A stretch of DNA of 5,732 bases from Acidimicrobiaceae bacterium (GCA_027459565.1 DAIDIA010000292.1:1-5732), one strand, 5' to 3'. Shown: positions 1-5,732, counted from the stretch's first letter. The notes: a model not told the origin generated them from the sequence alone. Made by a program: numbers and translations.

Positions 1-779
1 GTTTTGCCGACCACATGGGCCCTGTCGACGTGACCAGGGAGCACGGCATCGACGTTGGACCGCATCCACACATGGGCCTTCAGACCGTGACCTGGCTCGT
101 CGAGGGCGAGGTGCTCCATCGCGACAGTCTGGGTTCGGAGCAGCTGGTTGTACCGGGTCAGCTGAACCTCATGACCGCGGGCATGGGTGTCTCGCATGCG
201 GAGGAGTCGACTGGTCGTCACGAGGGCGTGCTCGAAGGCGTCCAACTCTGGATCGCCCAGCCCGAAAAGACCCGTCACGGCGACCCGGCGTTCGAACATC
301 ACCCGGAACTTCCGAGGCTTGCATTCGACCACAACGTCGTGACGGTGCTGATCGGGGACTTCAACGGGGTCTCGTCTCCCGCACGCCACGACACGGAACT
401 CGTCGGGGCCGAGCTCGTGCTCCACTCGACAGTCGAGATCCCGCTCATGTTCGATTTTGAATACGCGCTGATCGTCCTCGATGGTGCCGTCCGCGTCGGT
501 GAGACGGCACTCATTCCGGGTAAGTTCGGTTATCTCGGTGCCGGCAGGGAGTCACTGGTGATTAAGCCGCTCGACACCTCGCGGTTGATTCTGGTGGGGG
601 GTGAGCCATTCGAGAGCCCGGTCTTGATGTGGTGGAATTTCGTCGGACGCACGCGATCGGAGATCGAGGCCGCGTATCGCTCGTGGCAGACGCGAGAGGC
701 AAGATTCGGGTCGGTCGCGAGTCGCCTTGCCCGTATTGAAACTGGTCCGCCCTACTGGACAAGAGCTCCGCGCGAGTAG
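1..779 (+). CDS. Pirin family protein (cupin, iron-binding), 5' end cut by window edge
   Basis: Pirins are bicupin proteins that bind one iron in the N-terminal barrel. Some act as quercetin 2,3-dioxygenases or redox-responsive regulators, but most bacterial members have no assigned substrate. The open frame runs through the left edge (first full codon at 3), and the residues before the Met at 15 (F-A-D-H) fit the family's conserved (F/L)-D-H-x-G-P segment. That Met is therefore internal, and perhaps 30-50 N-terminal residues are missing. Numbering from that Met, the iron ligands are visible: H17 and H19 in HPHMG, then H61 and E63 in SHAEES, spaced as in characterised pirins. RDSLGSEQ and LMTAGMGVSH are typical family segments. 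The C-terminal pirin domain ends with MWWNFVGR (205-212), as usual, followed by a stop at 777-779. It converges on the MarR gene. No sign of frameshift or decay. Family assignment is secure; the substrate is unknown. Confidence 0.93.
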   Translation, partial: FADHMGPVDVTREHGIDVGPHPHMGLQTVTWLVEGEVLHRDSLGSEQLVVPGQLNLMTAGMGVSHAEESTGRHEGVLEGVQLWIAQPEKTRHGDPAFEHHPELPRLAFDHNVVTVLIGDFNGVSSPARHDTELVGAELVLHSTVEIPLMFDFEYALIVLDGAVRVGETALIPGKFGYLGAGRESLVIKPLDTSRLILVGGEPFESPVLMWWNFVGRTRSEIEAAYRSWQTREARFGSVASRLARIETGPPYWTRAPRE

Positions 780-791
780 TGGAGCTGCTCC
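764..791. terminator. Possible weak bidirectional terminator between pirin and marR
   Basis: The pirin and marR genes converge with only 26 bases between their stop codons. AGCTCC (764-769) can pair with GGAGCT (781-786) across an 11-base loop. A competing small hairpin, GGAG-CTG-CTCC, lies at 781-791. Neither has a clear T-run on either strand, and the first stem overlaps the end of the pirin gene. This is weak support; termination here may be Rho-dependent. Confidence 0.25.
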
Positions 792-805
792 CGGTTCTTG
801 TGGGG

Positions 806-1333
806 TTATTCGCGCGACCCCTCGCGGCTGTTTTGCATCGCGAAATCGAGGTGAAGCAGTTCGCTGAGATGTTCGAGCGCAGGAATGGTCGCACGGATTG
901 TCTCGCGCTCGGATTCGCTCAATTTGCTGATTGCCGCGCGCAGTGACTCGGTATTTCTCGCGCGGATCTCAATGAGTAGGTCGTTCCCCTCGACGCCGAG
1001 CTTGAGAAGGTGTGCCCGTCGGTCGAGAGGGTCTGCGACACGCTCGATGAGCCCGCGTCGAACGAGAGAGTCGACAACCCTGTTCATCGTCGCCGAGGAG
1101 ATGCCCTCGAGTTCCGCGAGAGCGGTCAACCGGAGGGATCCCGCCTGCTCGATTCGCGCGAGCGCCGACGCCTGGGAGGCGGTGAGATCACTCCCGACGC
1201 GGATGCGAAGTTGCCGGTGCACGCGTGTCAGAGCGACGCGGAGCGCGACGGCTTCGTTGACGAGAAAGTCGGAGTTCGAGTTCGGACCCAAAGCGCTCAC
1301 CCCCCGAATCCGGCAGCTCCCAACGGCCGACAT
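806..1333 (-). CDS. MarR-family winged-helix transcriptional regulator
   Basis: Small dimeric DNA-binding repressor, most likely controlling itself and the divergent MFS exporter through the palindrome at 1339-1352. Numbering from the ATG at 1333 (175 residues): an N-terminal dimerisation helix (about 24-48, LVNEAVALRVALTRVHRQLR), the winged helix-turn-helix (about 67-98, with recognition helix around SSATMNRVVDSLVRRG), the wing with the hallmark D-x-x-D-R-R (D101 to R106), and C-terminal dimerisation helices (about 115-162). MarR proteins usually run 140-165 residues, so this version has a long, non-conserved N-terminus. A perfect TATAAT (1337 to 1332 on this strand) overlaps the ATG, so a transcript from it would begin inside this reading frame. 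A TTG at 1291 (residue 15), eight bases after a GGGGGG run (1305-1300), gives a 161-residue protein and is the more likely start; GTG at 1300 is another option. The ligand cannot be told from sequence. Confidence 0.93.
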   Translation of the reverse strand: MSAVGSCRIRGVSALGPNSNSDFLVNEAVALRVALTRVHRQLRIRVGSDLTASQASALARIEQAGSLRLTALAELEGISSATMNRVVDSLVRRGLIERVADPLDRRAHLLKLGVEGNDLLIEIRARNTESLRAAISKLSESERETIRATIPALEHLSELLHLDFAMQNSREGSRE

Positions 1334-1337
1334 TATA
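1332..1337 (-). promoter_or_regulatory. -10 box of the marR promoter
   Basis: Read on the minus strand this is a perfect TATAAT, overlapping the upstream ATG candidate of marR. Transcription would start around 1325-1326, leaving roughly a 35-base leader before the TTG at 1291, with the G-run at 1305-1300 well placed as a ribosome binding site. No good -35 is visible at 16-18 bases upstream (only AT-rich sequence), which is common in actinomycete promoters. Inference from sequence match and position. Confidence 0.55.
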
Positions 1338-1339
1338 CT
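1334..1339 (+). promoter_or_regulatory. Candidate -10 box of the MFS exporter promoter
   Basis: TATACT on the plus strand matches TATAAT at five of six positions and overlaps the marR -10 on the other strand. Transcription would start near 1346, inside the palindrome, leaving a leader of about 64 bases before the ATG at 1410. No convincing -35 is seen. An alternative is the AT-rich TAAATAAT at 1354-1361. Either placement puts the operator over the core promoter. Confidence 0.4.
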
Positions 1340-1352
1340 TAGTACGTACTAA
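1339..1352. promoter_or_regulatory. Palindromic operator, probable MarR binding site
   Basis: TTAGTACGTACTAA is a perfect 14-bp inverted repeat with no spacer. It lies directly beside the marR TATAAT and next to or overlapping the candidate MFS -10. Another ACTAA half-site follows immediately (1353-1357 reads CTAAA, giving ACTAACTAA at 1349-1357), so a second dimer could bind next to the first. Size and symmetry suit a MarR dimer, and a divergent pump gene is the usual target. That the neighbouring MarR binds here is inference. Confidence 0.7.
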
Positions 1353-1364
1353 CTAAATAATAAC

Positions 1365-1379
1365 GGGTGTTGAGCGCCC
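1365..1379 (+). other. Small hairpin in the MFS leader
   Basis: GGGTG (1365-1369) pairs with CGCCC (1375-1379), with one G-T pair and a five-base loop TTGAG. It would lie in the untranslated leader of the exporter transcript. It is short and could be chance; no riboswitch or attenuator pattern is recognisable around it. Confidence 0.2.
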
Positions 1380-1409
1380 ACGGCGTGATGACCTCGGTGC
1401 ACAGGGGAG

Positions 1410-3203
1410 ATGGCAGAAGAGCGGATGTCGATCGAGACCGCACGCGACAACTACAAATGGGTCGCCCTTTCGAACACCACGATCGGGATCTTGATGAGCA
1501 TGATCAACAGCTCGATCCTGTTGATCTCGCTTCCCGACATCTTCCGGGGCATCAAGCTCGATCCGCTCTCTCCGGGGAACACCTCCTATTTCCTCTGGAT
1601 CCTGATGGGCTTCTTGCTCGTGACATCGGTGCTGGTCGTGAGTTTCGGTCGCATCGGAGACATCTTCGGCCGGGTGAGGATGTACACGCTCGGGTTTGCC
1701 ATCTTCACGATCTTCTCGATCCTGCTCGCCGTGACCTGGTTCACCGGCCCCGCGGCAGCGCTTTGGATCATCGTGATGCGTATCGGCCAGGGCATCGGTG
1801 GTGCCTTCATCTTCGCCAACTCCAGCGCAATCATCACCGACGCATTTCCCGCCGATGAGCGCGGATTCGCGCTTGGCATCAATGGTGTTGCGGCGATCGG
1901 CGGCGCGTTCCTCGGACTGTTGCTCGGCGGACTGCTGGCGCCGATCGAGTGGCGCCTCGTGTTTCTCGTCTCGGTGCCGTTTGGGCTGTTCGGCACCGTC
2001 TGGGCGCATATGCGCCTACGTGACAGTGGCATCCGCAAGAGGGTCAAGATCGACTGGATTGGAAACTTTGCCTTCGCGATCGGGTTGATCGCGATCTTGA
2101 TGGGGATCGTCTATGGGCTTCAACCCTATGGGGGGCATCCGATGGGCTGGACAAGTCCGTTCGTCCTCGCATGCCTGCTTGGCGGCACGGCGATACTCGT
2201 CGGATTCGTCTTCTATGAGCTGCGTGTCGAGAGTCCGATGTTCGAGATCGATCTCTTTTCGAGCCGCGCGTTCACGATGGGCAACCTCGCTGCACTCCTG
2301 TTATCGCTCGCGCGAGGTGGCCTGCAGTTCATGCTGATCATCTGGCTCCAGGGGATCTGGCTTCCGCTGCATGGATACAGCTTCGCGCGCACACCCCTGT
2401 GGGCGGGTATCTACATGATCCCACTGACCGTCGGATTCTTTATCGCCGGGCCGCTTGCAGGTCGCCTCGCCGACCACTTCGGTGCCCGTCCGTTCGCCAC
2501 CGCGGGACTTGTGTTGTCCGGAGCGAGCTTCCTTGGACTCCAGGCGCTCCCGATCGACTTCCCCTATCCGCTTTTCGCCGCACTCTTGTTGCTGGTCGGA
2601 CTTTCGATGGGGCTCTTCGCCGCTCCGAACACGAGCGCCGTGATGAACAGCCTTCCCGCAAACCAACGTGGCGCGGGCGGGGGAATGCTGAACACCTTCC
2701 AGAACTCGGCGAGTGTGCTCTCGATCGGACTCTTCTTCACGATGATCTCGTTCGGCCTTGCCTCGCGACTTCCGAAGGCACTCTTCTCGGGTCTCACCCA
2801 TCAGGGTGTCTCGTCTCAGACGGCTCTCGCGATATCGCACATCTCCCCGCTCGGGAGTCTGTTCGCCGCGTTTCTTGGAATCAACCCCATGCAGTCGTTG
2901 CTCGGCCCAAAGGTGCTGAGTGCTCCCGGGGTTCACGCTGCGACGCTCACCGGACAGCGCTTCTTCCCGTCGTTGATCTCCGGACCGTTTGGACACGGGC
3001 TGAGACTTGCGCTCCTGCTCGCCGCGGCACTGTGTCTGCTCGCGGCCGTGCTCTCTTGGCTTCGCGGAGCGGTCCCGGTCGCTGAGGTGCGCAAGATCTC
3101 TGCGGGCCAAGGTGTGGCGCCAGATGAGATGGTCGATCACGTTGCACGCGAGGCCGCGCTCGCGTTGCCGGGCGCAATGGCCGTCTCCGAGACCGCCACC
3201 TAG
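1410..3203 (+). CDS. DHA2-type MFS exporter, 14 membrane helices (EmrB/QacA class)
   Basis: Proton-driven exporter of the inner (cytoplasmic) membrane, probably for drugs or other lipophilic compounds. The 597 residues form about 14 hydrophobic helices, roughly 17-41, 60-80, 90-110, 115-145, 152-176, 182-200, 216-238, 248-269, 288-312, 329-352, 362-380, 387-406, 425-450 and 530-552. MFS motif A is GRIGDIFGRVR (80-90), with a relic in the second half, GRLADHFGAR (351-360). Motif B lies around RIGQGIGG (124-131). The long loop between the last two helices (451-529) and the hydrophilic tail (553-597) suit this class. Two usual residues differ: the helix-1 Asp of the DHA2 signature is Asn (MINSSILLISLP, N33), and the Pro of motif C is Leu (GLLLGG, L170). 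Start is uncertain: GGGGAG abuts the ATG at 1410 and is too close for a normal ribosome site; ATG at 1425 is the alternative. It diverges from marR, which probably represses it. Confidence 0.93.
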   Translation: MAEERMSIETARDNYKWVALSNTTIGILMSMINSSILLISLPDIFRGIKLDPLSPGNTSYFLWILMGFLLVTSVLVVSFGRIGDIFGRVRMYTLGFAIFTIFSILLAVTWFTGPAAALWIIVMRIGQGIGGAFIFANSSAIITDAFPADERGFALGINGVAAIGGAFLGLLLGGLLAPIEWRLVFLVSVPFGLFGTVWAHMRLRDSGIRKRVKIDWIGNFAFAIGLIAILMGIVYGLQPYGGHPMGWTSPFVLACLLGGTAILVGFVFYELRVESPMFEIDLFSSRAFTMGNLAALLLSLARGGLQFMLIIWLQGIWLPLHGYSFARTPLWAGIYMIPLTVGFFIAGPLAGRLADHFGARPFATAGLVLSGASFLGLQALPIDFPYPLFAALLLLVGLSMGLFAAPNTSAVMNSLPANQRGAGGGMLNTFQNSASVLSIGLFFTMISFGLASRLPKALFSGLTHQGVSSQTALAISHISPLGSLFAAFLGINPMQSLLGPKVLSAPGVHAATLTGQRFFPSLISGPFGHGLRLALLLAAALCLLAAVLSWLRGAVPVAEVRKISAGQGVAPDEMVDHVAREAALALPGAMAVSETAT

Positions 3204-3232
3204 CGCCATCGCCGCGCGCTCCTTGGGGTCGG

Positions 3233-3262
3233 TTGTCCTTCATCGAACACTTGATGGGACAA
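3233..3262 (+). terminator. Candidate terminator hairpin after the MFS gene
   Basis: TTGTCC (3233-3238) pairs with GGACAA (3257-3262), and after a two-base bulge CATC (3241-3244) pairs with GATG (3253-3256) around an eight-base loop. This gives a 10-bp stem starting 30 bases after the exporter's stop codon. There is no T-run behind it, so it may act only as an imperfect terminator or as a 3'-end stabiliser. Confidence 0.4.
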
Positions 3263-3298
3263 ATCAGGCTGCATTCAGTCATCGGGGTGCGGAGACTT

Positions 3299-3304
3299 TA
3301 AGCT
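3299..3304 (+). promoter_or_regulatory. Candidate -10 box for a leaderless transcript
   Basis: TAAGCT fits the TAnnnT pattern of actinomycete -10 boxes. It ends six bases before the ATG at 3311, the spacing expected when transcription starts at the first base of the start codon. A very weak -35-like TTCAGT lies at 3274-3279. If real, it drives the small ORF and the Ca2+/H+ antiporter. The motif is short, so chance occurrence is a serious alternative. Confidence 0.3.
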
Positions 3305-3310
3305 CTCGAC

Positions 3311-3409
3311 ATGGGCGTCATCCGTGTCTTCGTCAACGTCACGGATGCCGACCAGTCTCTCTGGAGCACGATGAAGACGATCGAATGCTCCGCGACGCGG
3401 CCGCGGTGA
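3311..3409 (+). CDS. Possible small leader ORF (32 codons) before the Ca2+/H+ antiporter
   Basis: ATG at 3311 opens a 32-codon frame that begins MGVIRVFVNVTDADQ and ends in TGA at 3407-3409. I recognise no family. It lacks a good upstream ribosome site (GGAG at 3291-3294 is about 16 bases away) but sits exactly where a leaderless transcript from the TAAGCT at 3299-3304 would start. Its stop lies six bases before the antiporter's ATG and in the same frame. The antiporter has no visible ribosome site of its own, so translation could be coupled through this ORF. It could equally be a gene remnant or a chance frame. Confidence 0.3.
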   Translation: MGVIRVFVNVTDADQSLWSTMKTIECSATRPR

Positions 3410-3415
3410 ACTGAG

Positions 3416-4474
3416 ATGCGGACGCTGACGCGCGCAGACCTTTTGACGATGAGCCTCGCCGGCCTCGTCTCGCTTGTCGCGGCGATCCTCAAGCTCAGCC
3501 ATGGTGGGACCGTCGCGGTATTCGTTTCGAGCGCAGTCGCGATTGCCGTGATCGCCGCGCTCGTAGGTCGAAGTGTCGATCACCTCGCGGACCAGATGGG
3601 TTCTGGTGCGACAGGATTCCTGCAGAGCGCGCTCGCGAATCTCCCCGAGTTCTTCATTGGCATCTTTGCGCTACGGGCCGGACTGATCTCGGTGATCCAG
3701 TCAGCACTCATCGGATCGATCCTCGCGAATGTCCTGCTCGTGCTCGGCGTCTCTTTCATGGCCGGTGGTCTCAAGCATGGAACCCAGCGGTTCTCGACGA
3801 CGGCTCCGCGGCTGACGCTCCTGTTGCTGGTTCTCGCGGTCGCGATCATCATGGTTCCGACGCTGTCTTCGCATCTTGGAACCCGGGGCGCTGCGCACGA
3901 GGTCGCGATGTCCAACATCGCCTCCGTGCTCCTGTTTGCGATATTTGCGCTGTCGATTCCGACGACGGTTCGACACGCGGGTTCGAGCGAACCAGAGCTT
4001 CTCGAAGGTCCGATCTGGCCGCTGTGGCTCGTCATGGTGGTTCTCGCAGTGACGAGCGTTCTCGCGCTCTTCGTATCGGATTGGTTCATCGGTGCGCTGG
4101 CACCGGCGATGCACACACTGCGGATATCACAGGCATTCGCCGGACTTGTCATCGTCGCCATCGCGGGAAGTGCGATCGAGAATTTTGTCGGCATCAAACT
4201 CGCGCTCGACGACCGACCCGACTATTCGCTCTCGGTGATACTGCAGAGTCCGGTGCAGATCGCGATTGGCCTCATACCCGTTCTTGTCCTGCTCTCGAAC
4301 TTCGTTGGGCCGACCCCGCTCACGCTCGTCCTGCCGACGATGCTCCTGTCGATGCTCGCGGTATCGATCACCGTCGCCATCGTGGTGGTGTTCGACGGCG
4401 AATCAACCTGGCTCGAGGGGGCTGGCCTGATCGGCCTCTATGTGATGATCGCCACCGCGTACTGGTGGGGTTAG
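3416..4474 (+). CDS. CaCA-superfamily Ca2+/H+ antiporter (CAX type)
   Basis: Cytoplasmic-membrane exchanger that moves Ca2+ (or another divalent cation) out against protons. The 352 residues carry about 11 hydrophobic helices and the two inverted alpha-repeats of the family. Repeat 1 is NLPEFFIGIFALRAG (75-89) followed by VIQSALIGSILAN (93-105); repeat 2 is GSAIENFVGIKLAL (251-264) followed by LQSPVQIAIG (276-285). The key cation-binding glutamates E78 and E255 are present. Between the halves is a short acidic stretch (SEPELLEG, 191-198), as in relatives, and the C-terminal DGESTWLEGAGLIGLY (327-342) is a CAX hallmark. Oddities: the family's usual GNAAE in repeat 2 reads GSAIE, GNA(P/T)E in repeat 1 reads ANLPE, and GSSIQ reads QSPVQ, so this is a divergent member whose cation preference may differ. 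No ribosome site precedes the ATG at 3416; an in-frame TGA at 3407 limits upstream extension. ATG at 3449 is a less likely alternative. Confidence 0.92.
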   Translation: MRTLTRADLLTMSLAGLVSLVAAILKLSHGGTVAVFVSSAVAIAVIAALVGRSVDHLADQMGSGATGFLQSALANLPEFFIGIFALRAGLISVIQSALIGSILANVLLVLGVSFMAGGLKHGTQRFSTTAPRLTLLLLVLAVAIIMVPTLSSHLGTRGAAHEVAMSNIASVLLFAIFALSIPTTVRHAGSSEPELLEGPIWPLWLVMVVLAVTSVLALFVSDWFIGALAPAMHTLRISQAFAGLVIVAIAGSAIENFVGIKLALDDRPDYSLSVILQSPVQIAIGLIPVLVLLSNFVGPTPLTLVLPTMLLSMLAVSITVAIVVVFDGESTWLEGAGLIGLYVMIATAYWWG

Positions 4475-4480
4475 CAGCGA

Positions 4481-4504
4481 ACCGGGATCAACGAGATCCG
4501 CGGT
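4481..4504. terminator. Hairpin in the convergent gap, candidate bidirectional terminator
   Basis: ACCG-GGATC (4481-4489) pairs with GATCC-CGGT (4495-4499 and 4501-4504) around the loop AACGA, with G4500 bulged, giving a 9-bp GC-rich stem. It begins seven bases after the antiporter's stop. A second, overlapping option pairs CGGTC (4501-4505) with GACCG (4514-4518). No T-run follows on either strand. Position between two convergent genes makes a terminator the natural reading. Confidence 0.5.
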
Positions 4505-4552
4505 CGGCACCGAGACCGTGACAACCTCTGTTCACCCGTGGGCCCGTCCGGA

Positions 4553-5732
4553 CTACCAGACGGTTTCGAGGATGTCCTTCGTCGCATCTCGCCACGGAAC
4601 TCCGCGGGGGAGGACGATCTCTCCGGGACGGACGCGCTCGTACGCGGTCGGGTCGGTTCCCTTGGGTGCCCTGCCGTTCTCGACGTCGTAGGTCGCCTCG
4701 ATCAGCATCTCGCGAGCGGCCTGGATGGCGCGGTCTGTCGATCCGAGAGCCTCGAGGTCGCGGCGCACGATCGATCCCATTCCCTCCTGGATCGCGAAAT
4801 CCTGGGTGTTGAGACCCGAGATGCCCGTGAAGGTCTTGGTGCGCTGGACCTCTCGGTCGATCAGGTAGTCGTTGCCGGGATTTTGCTTGAGCCAGTACGA
4901 ACCGGGGATCATGTCCTGCTTCCCGCGACCGAACCAGTGCTCCACCTCGTTCCAACCCTCATCGGTGATCTCGTGCTCGTCGTTCGCCGTGTACTTCCAG
5001 TTGTAGACGTAGCAGTTCTCGTCATCGATCGGTACCCAGATGTGGCCATCGAGCGAGGGAAGCTTGTTCTCATTGCCCATGAAGTCAAAGAGGAACGCCC
5101 TCGCCTGCTGACTCGGCATGTAGTACTGGTAGACGCGTACGTAGCTCCGGTCCTCGGAGATGTTGCGGATCGATCCGTATCGGAAGCCATAGTCGGTGCG
5201 GTCCACCTCAAGCGTCGGATGCGGGTCGAGTACGCGCAGCGTGTTGGGATTGGAGAGGTCGTTGTTGTGCGCGAACGACGAGTGGGCGGTGTCGATGCCA
5301 CCCTCGAATCCCTGGAGGTAGTTCGCGTGCTCTCCGGTCTTGGAGACCCGCTGGTGCTTGAGATACGGAGCTCTCATCCACTCGTAGTTGGGAGGTGGTG
5401 GCATCTCCTGTGTCGGCCCCATGTAGGCCCAGACGATGCCCGCCTTCTCGTATGTCGAGTAGGCCTTGATCGCGACGCGGAGCCGGAATCTCGAATAGGG
5501 GGGCTCGGAGGGCATGTCGACACAGGCGCCCTGCACGTCGAACTTCCACCCGTGATACACGCAACGCAGTCCGCACTCCTCGTTGCGTCCAAAGAAGAGC
5601 GGTGCACGGCGGTGCGCGCAGTAGGCCTCGACGAGACCGATCTCGCCCGCCGAGTCGCGGAACGCGACGAGGTCCTCGCTCAGCAACCGGACGCGCACCG
5701 GTGGACCGTCCGGCTCGGGGATCTCCTCGGAG
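4553..5732 (-). CDS. Rieske ring-hydroxylating oxygenase, alpha subunit; 5' end beyond window
   Basis: Terminal oxygenase component that takes electrons from a reductase or ferredoxin and hydroxylates or demethylates an aromatic or similar substrate in the cytoplasm. The frame stays open past the GTG at 5698 to the right edge, and the added residues (SEEIPEPDGPPVRVRLL) match what normally precedes the Rieske domain, so that GTG is internal and the N-terminus is missing. Numbering from it: Rieske ligands C27-x-H29 and C46-x-x-H49 (CAHRR, CVYHGWKF); catalytic domain D136-x-x-H139 and H144 (GGIDTAHSSFAH) as the mononuclear iron site and the Asp that links it to the neighbouring Rieske centre. 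D300 (LNTQDFAIQE) is my best guess for the third iron ligand. The frame then closes at the stop at 4553-4555. The overall pattern resembles phthalate 4,5-dioxygenase-like oxygenases, but the substrate cannot be assigned. No reductase or ferredoxin gene is visible. Confidence 0.93.
   Translation of the reverse strand, partial: SEEIPEPDGPPVRVRLLSEDLVAFRDSAGEIGLVEAYCAHRRAPLFFGRNEECGLRCVYHGWKFDVQGACVDMPSEPPYSRFRLRVAIKAYSTYEKAGIVWAYMGPTQEMPPPPNYEWMRAPYLKHQRVSKTGEHANYLQGFEGGIDTAHSSFAHNNDLSNPNTLRVLDPHPTLEVDRTDYGFRYGSIRNISEDRSYVRVYQYYMPSQQARAFLFDFMGNENKLPSLDGHIWVPIDDENCYVYNWKYTANDEHEITDEGWNEVEHWFGRGKQDMIPGSYWLKQNPGNDYLIDREVQRTKTFTGISGLNTQDFAIQEGMGSIVRRDLEALGSTDRAIQAAREMLIEATYDVENGRAPKGTDPTAYERVRPGEIVLPRGVPWRDATKDILETVW

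Noticed and set aside
15..17. ATG at 15 as the true start of the pirin gene
   Set aside because: The frame is open to the left edge, and the residues just before this Met match the conserved pirin segment, so it is an internal Met.
885..1352. Two plus-strand frames opposite marR
   Set aside because: They are Arg/Ser-rich or charged shadows of the MarR gene. The MarR reading frame has a clear winged-helix domain and its own promoter.
1353..2009. 218-codon antisense frame starting next to the marR/MFS operator
   Set aside because: Its start near the promoter region is suggestive, but the product is rich in His, Asp, Glu and Arg without recognisable domains, and it is fully overlapped by the clear MFS gene.
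2301..3209. Long open frame (302 codons) antisense to the exporter gene
   Set aside because: Its product is a low-complexity run of Arg, Glu, Gln and Gly with no fold or motif. That is what the reverse complement of a GC-rich gene for a hydrophobic membrane protein yields.
3275..3583. 102-codon minus-strand frame across the gap before the antiporter
   Set aside because: Charged, low-complexity product, half of it antisense to the antiporter; no ribosome site or family resemblance.
4488..4955. 155-codon frame in another register of the minus strand inside the Rieske gene
   Set aside because: Arg/Gly/Pro-rich shadow typical of an alternate frame in GC-rich DNA; the overlapping Rieske frame carries all the conserved ligands.
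5696..5698. GTG at 5698 as the start of the Rieske oxygenase
   Set aside because: The upstream codons stay open to the edge and encode the stretch that normally precedes this point in the family.

Overview
The window is ordinary bacterial chromosome, visibly GC-rich, with dense genes and short intergenic gaps. The style suggests a high-GC Gram-positive, most likely an actinomycete-type organism. Pointers are the G/C-ending codons (many CTC, GTC, TCG, GCG), possible GTG/TTG starts, weak -35 boxes beside good -10 boxes, and a possible leaderless promoter. This assignment is inference; there is no rRNA or other marker gene.

Layout from left to right. (1) Positions 1-779, plus strand: the C-terminal ~85-90% of a pirin-family cupin protein, cut by the window's left edge, with its iron-binding His/Glu set intact. 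(2) Positions 806-1291 (or to 1333), minus strand: a MarR-family regulator, convergent with pirin across a 26-base gap. (3) Positions 1331-1409: a divergent control region holding a perfect 14-bp palindrome, TTAGTACGTACTAA, and two overlapping -10-like boxes, one per direction. It is the only clearly AT-rich patch in the window. (4) Positions 1410-3203, plus strand: a 597-residue, 14-helix DHA2-type MFS exporter. (5) Positions 3204-3415: a gap with a hairpin, a candidate leaderless promoter and a 32-codon ORF. (6) Positions 3416-4474, plus strand: a CAX-type Ca2+/H+ antiporter. (7) Positions 4475-4552: a convergent gap with a 9-bp hairpin. (8) Positions 4553-5732, minus strand: a Rieske ring-hydroxylating oxygenase alpha subunit, whose N-terminus lies beyond the right edge.

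How the parts fit. The clearest functional unit is the divergent marR/MFS pair. The palindrome sits where a MarR dimer would block both promoters, the classic arrangement for a drug- or metabolite-responsive efflux pump. The Ca2+/H+ antiporter appears to be a separate transcription unit, possibly led by the small ORF. The Rieske oxygenase belongs to whatever lies to the right, and its redox partners are not visible. Pirin belongs to whatever lies to the left.

I found no mobile element, CRISPR array, tRNA or rRNA gene, toxin-antitoxin pair or obviously new multi-gene system. The points most worth a second look are the marR/MFS operator, the MarR start site, the small ORF before the antiporter, and unusual residues in the two transporters.
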